Shown here piece after piece: positions 60,809-64,000 of a stretch of DNA of 64,000 bases; position 1 is the stretch's first letter; each line of letters starts with the position of its first letter. Origin of the DNA: Parvibaculum sp035325945 (GTDB taxonomy: Bacteria > Pseudomonadota > Alphaproteobacteria > Parvibaculales > Parvibaculaceae); NCBI RefSeq assembly GCF_035325945.1, contig NZ_DAOKYX010000013.1, positions 1-64,000 of the forward strand, written 5' to 3'. Made by a program: the position numbers and the translations under genes. The notes below the pieces were generated by a model that worked only from the letters and a program-made list of their open reading frames with translations, was not told the DNA's origin and ran no database searches.

Positions 60809-63304
60809 GTGAGCCCATTGTGGAAAATTCTGACGGCTCTGGCGGCGGTCTTTCTGGTTTGCGTCGCGGGCGTGCTTTTTGTCGGTGGCTATCTGCTCTG
60901 GCAGATGAACATCGAACTCCCTGACTATTCCAAGCTCGCCGATTATGAGCCGCCCGTCATGACCCGCGTGCATGCGGGCGACGGCACGCTGATCGCGGAA
61001 TATGCCCGCGAGCGCCGTCTCTATGTTCCGATCGATGCGATCCCGAGCCGCGTCATCGAGGCCTTCCTCGCCGCCGAGGACAAGCACTTCTATACCCATA
61101 GCGGCATCGACCCGATCGGCATCGCCCGCGCCATGGTCGACAACGTCTTCAACGTCATCAACGATCGCCGCCTCGTCGGCGCATCGACCATCACGCAGCA
61201 GGTGGCGCGGAATTTCCTTCTGACGCGCGATCGCAACGCCCAGCGCAAGATCACGGAAATCCTGCTCGCGCTGCGAATGGAGAAAGCCTACTCGAAGGCC
61301 AAGATCCTCGAGCTTTATCTGAACGAAATCTATCTCGGCAGCGGCAGCTATGGCGTGGCGGCAGCCGCGCTCAATTATTTCGGCAAGCCGCTCAACGAGC
61401 TTTCGGTCGCGGAAGCGGCCTATCTCGCCTCCTTGCCCAAGGGGCCGGAGAACTACAATCCCTACACCCATCGGGATCGTGCGATCGCACGGCGAAACTG
61501 GGTGATCGGCCGGATGCAGGAGGACAGCGCCATCACCGCCGAGGAGGCGCGCGCTGCACTGGCCGAACCCTTCGTCACCATCCAGCGCCCGGTCGGCGTG
61601 CAGGTCGCGTCCACCCAATATTTCGTCGAGGAGGTTCGCCGCGAGCTTTACTCGAAGTTCGGCGAGCAGAAGCTCTATGAGGGCGGGCTCAATGTCCGCA
61701 CCACCATCGACACGAGGCTGCAGGCGATCGTCCGCCGCGCGCTTCGCAAGGGGCTGACCGATTACGATCGCCGCCACGGCTATCGCGGCGCGGTGGCCAC
61801 GCTTCAGCCCGGCGAGAACTGGCATGAGGCCCTCGCCAAGCGGCCCTTCGCCGAAGACCTCGCGCCCTGGACACTGGCCGTGGTGCTCGATCTGTCGGCC
61901 CAATCGGCCAAGATCGGACTGCGCCCCGAAAAGCTCGGCAACGGCAAATTCTCGACCGAGATCAAGACCGGCACGCTCCCGTTCTCGGAAATGTCCTGGG
62001 CGCGGAAGTCGATCAACGACAAGTATCTCGGCCCGGCTCTGAAGCAGCCATCCGATGCGCTCGCCGTCGGCGACGTCATCCATGTCGAGCCGATCTACAA
62101 GAAGGGCCAAACCGCGCCGGATCACTACGCGCTGCGCCAGGTTCCGGCCGTCAATGGCGCCGTCATCGCGATGGACCCGCATACGGGCCGCGTGCTCGCC
62201 ATGCAGGGCGGCTTCAGCTTCGATCAGAGCGAATTCAATCGCGCGACGCAGGCGCTGCGCCAGCCCGGCTCGTCCTTCAAGCCTTTCGTTTACGCGGCGG
62301 CTCTCGACCACGGCTTCACGCCGGCCAGCCTCGTGCTCGACGCCCCCTTCGTCATGGATCAGGGGCCCGTGCTCGGGCTCTGGAAGCCGGAGAACTACGA
62401 GCACAATTTCTTCGGGCCCTCGACCCTGCGGTTCGGGCTGGAGCGCTCGCGCAACGTCATGACAGTGCGCCTCGCCCAGAGCGTCGGAATGAATACTGTG
62501 GCCGATTATGCGCGTCGCTTCGGCATCACGGACAACATGCAGCCGGTGCTTTCCATGTCGCTGGGCGCCGGAGAGACGACGCTGATGAGGCTCGCAAGCG
62601 CCTTTGCCATCCTCGACAATGGCGGGCGAAAGGTCACGCCGACGCTGATCGACCGAATTCAGGACCGTTGGGGCCATACGATCTACAAGCATGACGATCG
62701 TCCGTGCCCCGACTGCAATGCGGATTGGTCGAACCAGCCGCCGCCCGAACTTCCCGACAATCGCGAGCAGGTTGAGAGCGCGCAGACGGCTTATCAGATC
62801 ACCTCGATGCTTGAAGGCGCCATTCAGCGCGGGACGGGATCGGCGGTGAAGGTCGTGCCCGTGCCTCTCGCTGGCAAGACCGGCACATCGAGCGATGAGC
62901 GCGACGCCTGGTTCATGGGTTATTCGCCCAATCTCGTGGTCGGCGTCTTTGTCGGCTATGACAATCCGACGCCGCTCGGCCGGGCCGAGACGGGCGGACG
63001 CACCGCCGCGCCGATCTTTCGCGACATCATGATGGAAGAAGTCGGCGGCGAGCCTGCGATCCCGTTCCGCATTCCGCCCGGCATCAATCTCGTCAAGATC
63101 GACGCGAAGAGCGGCCAGCTTGCATCATCCAGCGATCCGAACGTGATCCTCGAAGCCTTCAAGGAAGGCACCGAGCCGCAATCTGCCTCCGGCACGCCGA
63201 CGCTTGGCGTCGTCACCGGCGCGCCCGTGACCGATTTCGACGGCGGGGCATCCGGCGCGGCGAGCGGCGACAGCATCACGTCGGGAACAGGCGGGCTTTA
63301 TTGA
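60809..63304 (+). CDS. mrcA: Penicillin-binding protein 1A
   Basis: Bifunctional peptidoglycan glycosyltransferase and transpeptidase. The GTG start, behind AGAAGGATGGGG, gives 831 residues. One membrane helix (about 5-30) precedes the GT51 domain, whose catalytic Glu is in FLAAEDKHFYTHSGID. An OB-like insertion follows, then the transpeptidase with Ser488-x-x-Lys491 (GSSFKPF) and the KTGT box. The tail is Gly/Ser/Ala-rich. A gene order amiC-mrcA-prfB is common in Alphaproteobacteria. Confidence 0.96.
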   Translation: MSPLWKILTALAAVFLVCVAGVLFVGGYLLWQMNIELPDYSKLADYEPPVMTRVHAGDGTLIAEYARERRLYVPIDAIPSRVIEAFLAAEDKHFYTHSGIDPIGIARAMVDNVFNVINDRRLVGASTITQQVARNFLLTRDRNAQRKITEILLALRMEKAYSKAKILELYLNEIYLGSGSYGVAAAALNYFGKPLNELSVAEAAYLASLPKGPENYNPYTHRDRAIARRNWVIGRMQEDSAITAEEARAALAEPFVTIQRPVGVQVASTQYFVEEVRRELYSKFGEQKLYEGGLNVRTTIDTRLQAIVRRALRKGLTDYDRRHGYRGAVATLQPGENWHEALAKRPFAEDLAPWTLAVVLDLSAQSAKIGLRPEKLGNGKFSTEIKTGTLPFSEMSWARKSINDKYLGPALKQPSDALAVGDVIHVEPIYKKGQTAPDHYALRQVPAVNGAVIAMDPHTGRVLAMQGGFSFDQSEFNRATQALRQPGSSFKPFVYAAALDHGFTPASLVLDAPFVMDQGPVLGLWKPENYEHNFFGPSTLRFGLERSRNVMTVRLAQSVGMNTVADYARRFGITDNMQPVLSMSLGAGETTLMRLASAFAILDNGGRKVTPTLIDRIQDRWGHTIYKHDDRPCPDCNADWSNQPPPELPDNREQVESAQTAYQITSMLEGAIQRGTGSAVKVVPVPLAGKTGTSSDERDAWFMGYSPNLVVGVFVGYDNPTPLGRAETGGRTAAPIFRDIMMEEVGGEPAIPFRIPPGINLVKIDAKSGQLASSSDPNVILEAFKEGTEPQSASGTPTLGVVTGAPVTDFDGGASGAASGDSITSGTGGLY

Positions 63305-63326
63305 AGCGGTGCGGCTGACGCGCAAG

Positions 63327-63363
63327 CGAACGCCGAGGGCGGGTTTACACCCGCCGCCGTTCG
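63327..63363 (+). terminator. Hairpin between mrcA and prfB
   Basis: An inner stem GGCGGG/CCCGCC around TTTACA, with an outer CGAAC/GTTCG pairing and a loosely T-rich stretch after it (TATTTT). It could be a weak terminator for mrcA, 37 bp before prfB. Confidence 0.5.
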
Positions 63364-63400
63364 GCCTATTTTCCGCGCCTGATTCAGAGGAGACAGAATA

Positions 63401-64000
63401 ATGCGTGCCGAGACCCAGGGCATAGCCGACGAAATCAAGCAGTCCTTGGGACTGCTGAGGAGGCATCTTTGACTGGGATACAGCCCGCAAACGCCTCGAT
63501 GAACTGAACGCCCGAGCCGAGGATCCCAATTTCTGGAACGATCCAGCGCAGGCGCGCGCGCTGATGAGCGAACGGACGCGCCTCGACGCGGCGATCAACG
63601 CCTATCTGCGCCTCGAAACCGCGCTCAACGACAATCTCGAACTGATCGAACTCGGCGAGATGGAAGGCGACGAGGGCATCGTCAAGGAGGCCGAAGAAGC
63701 CCTCAAGGCGGTGCATGAGGACGCGCGCAAGGCCGAGATCGAAACCCTGCTCGCAGGCGAGGCGGACGGCAACGACGCCTATCTCGAAGTGCATTCCGGC
63801 GCAGGCGGCACCGAAAGCCAGGACTGGGCGCAGATGCTGCTTCGCATGTACACGCGCTGGGCGGAGCGCAAGGGCTACAAGGTCGAATTGGTCGAGCGGC
63901 ATGACGGCGAAGAAGCCGGCATCAAATCGGCGACCGTCATCGTCAAGGGCCACAATGCGTTCGGCTGGCTGAAGACGGAATCCGGCGTTCATCGCCTCGT
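63401..64000 (+). CDS. prfB: Peptide chain release factor 2 (partial, programmed +1 frameshift)
   Basis: Release factor for UGA and UAA stops; the gene runs off the window end. The first frame from the ATG at 63401 reads 23 codons to CTT and then meets TGA at 63470-63472. Shifting by +1 continues as DWDTARKRLDELNARAEDP and through the RF2 domain, including HSGAGGTESQDWAQM. GAGG lies ten bases before the ATG. The later SPF and GGQ motifs lie outside the window. Confidence 0.95.
63458..63473 (+). promoter_or_regulatory. prfB: prfB programmed frameshift site
   Basis: AGGAGG (63458-63463), three bases, then CTTTGAC. The Shine-Dalgarno-like element and the slippery CTT before an in-frame TGA are the two elements of the classic RF2 autoregulatory +1 frameshift. 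Confidence 0.95.

Noticed and set aside
1..64000. tRNA, rRNA, CRISPR array, insertion sequence, prophage or toxin-antitoxin genes
   Set aside because: None was seen on reading all intergenic spaces; no transposase, integrase or regularly spaced repeats are present.

Overview
The window is a high-GC chromosomal segment of an alphaproteobacterium, most likely a Hyphomicrobiales member related to Parvibaculum. The placement is inference from gene content and order: an NDUFA12-type complex I accessory protein, a DUF2155 protein, an HdaA-type DnaA homologue, an RNase E with the alphaproteobacterial S1-domain insertion and a C-terminal GWWQRR motif, a B12-dependent class II ribonucleotide reductase, and the fabD-fabG-acpP-fabF-mltG-yicC-gmk order. 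It is draft sequence with two 100-N gaps (32664-32763 and 38078-38177). I see no tRNA, rRNA, CRISPR array, insertion sequence or prophage; nearly everything is core metabolism and cell-envelope biology.

Layout. 1-1361 (minus): rpsF-rpsR-rplI with terminator. 1736-8077 (plus): fatty-acid synthesis (fabD, fabG, acpP, fabF), then mltG, yicC and gmk. 8111-10395 (minus): alcohol dehydrogenase, DUF302 protein and a Met/Gly/Trp-rich Spy-like periplasmic protein. 10503-18638 (minus): outer-membrane assembly operon lptF-lptG-lptD-surA-pdxA-rsmA. 18922-25247: pepA, FkbM methyltransferase, holC, anchored metallo-beta-lactamase-fold hydrolase, ABC-F ATPase (minus) and ndk. 25430-27171 (minus): purM-purN. 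27379-34321 (plus): DUF2066 protein, AI-2E-family permease, hdaA, ppk1 and ppx. Then rnd (minus) and aspS (plus). 37615-39562: a small accessory patch (PACE efflux protein, dodecin, host-attachment-family protein, fasciclin protein). 39857-43510 (minus): nrdJ, with a receiver-only response regulator divergent from it. 44637-46621: NDUFA12, mlaD, DUF2155 protein and aat. 46710-49057 (minus): aroQ-accB-accC. 49324-50366 (plus): thiS-thiG. 50386-52646 (minus): M48 protease and DsbA-like thioredoxin. 53008-55661 (plus): gamma-glutamyltransferase-like lipoprotein and an aminotransferase. Then rne (minus), and amiC, mrcA and the start of prfB (plus).

The genes form several working sets: lipid supply (fab genes, accBC), LPS and outer-membrane assembly (lptDFG, surA, mlaD), peptidoglycan (mltG, amiC, mrcA), nucleotide supply (purMN, ndk, gmk, nrdJ), polyphosphate turnover (ppk1/ppx), and replication or translation control (hdaA, holC, prfB, rne).

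I found no convincing new multi-gene system. The most useful observations are: a NrdR-type operator pair 31 bp apart overlapping a good promoter upstream of nrdJ, followed by a leader of about 225 nt; a 55-bp exact duplication showing that the first gap is an assembly artefact; the prfB frameshift site; a gamma-glutamyltransferase-like lipoprotein with serine at the expected nucleophile; and REP-like and other palindromes between genes.
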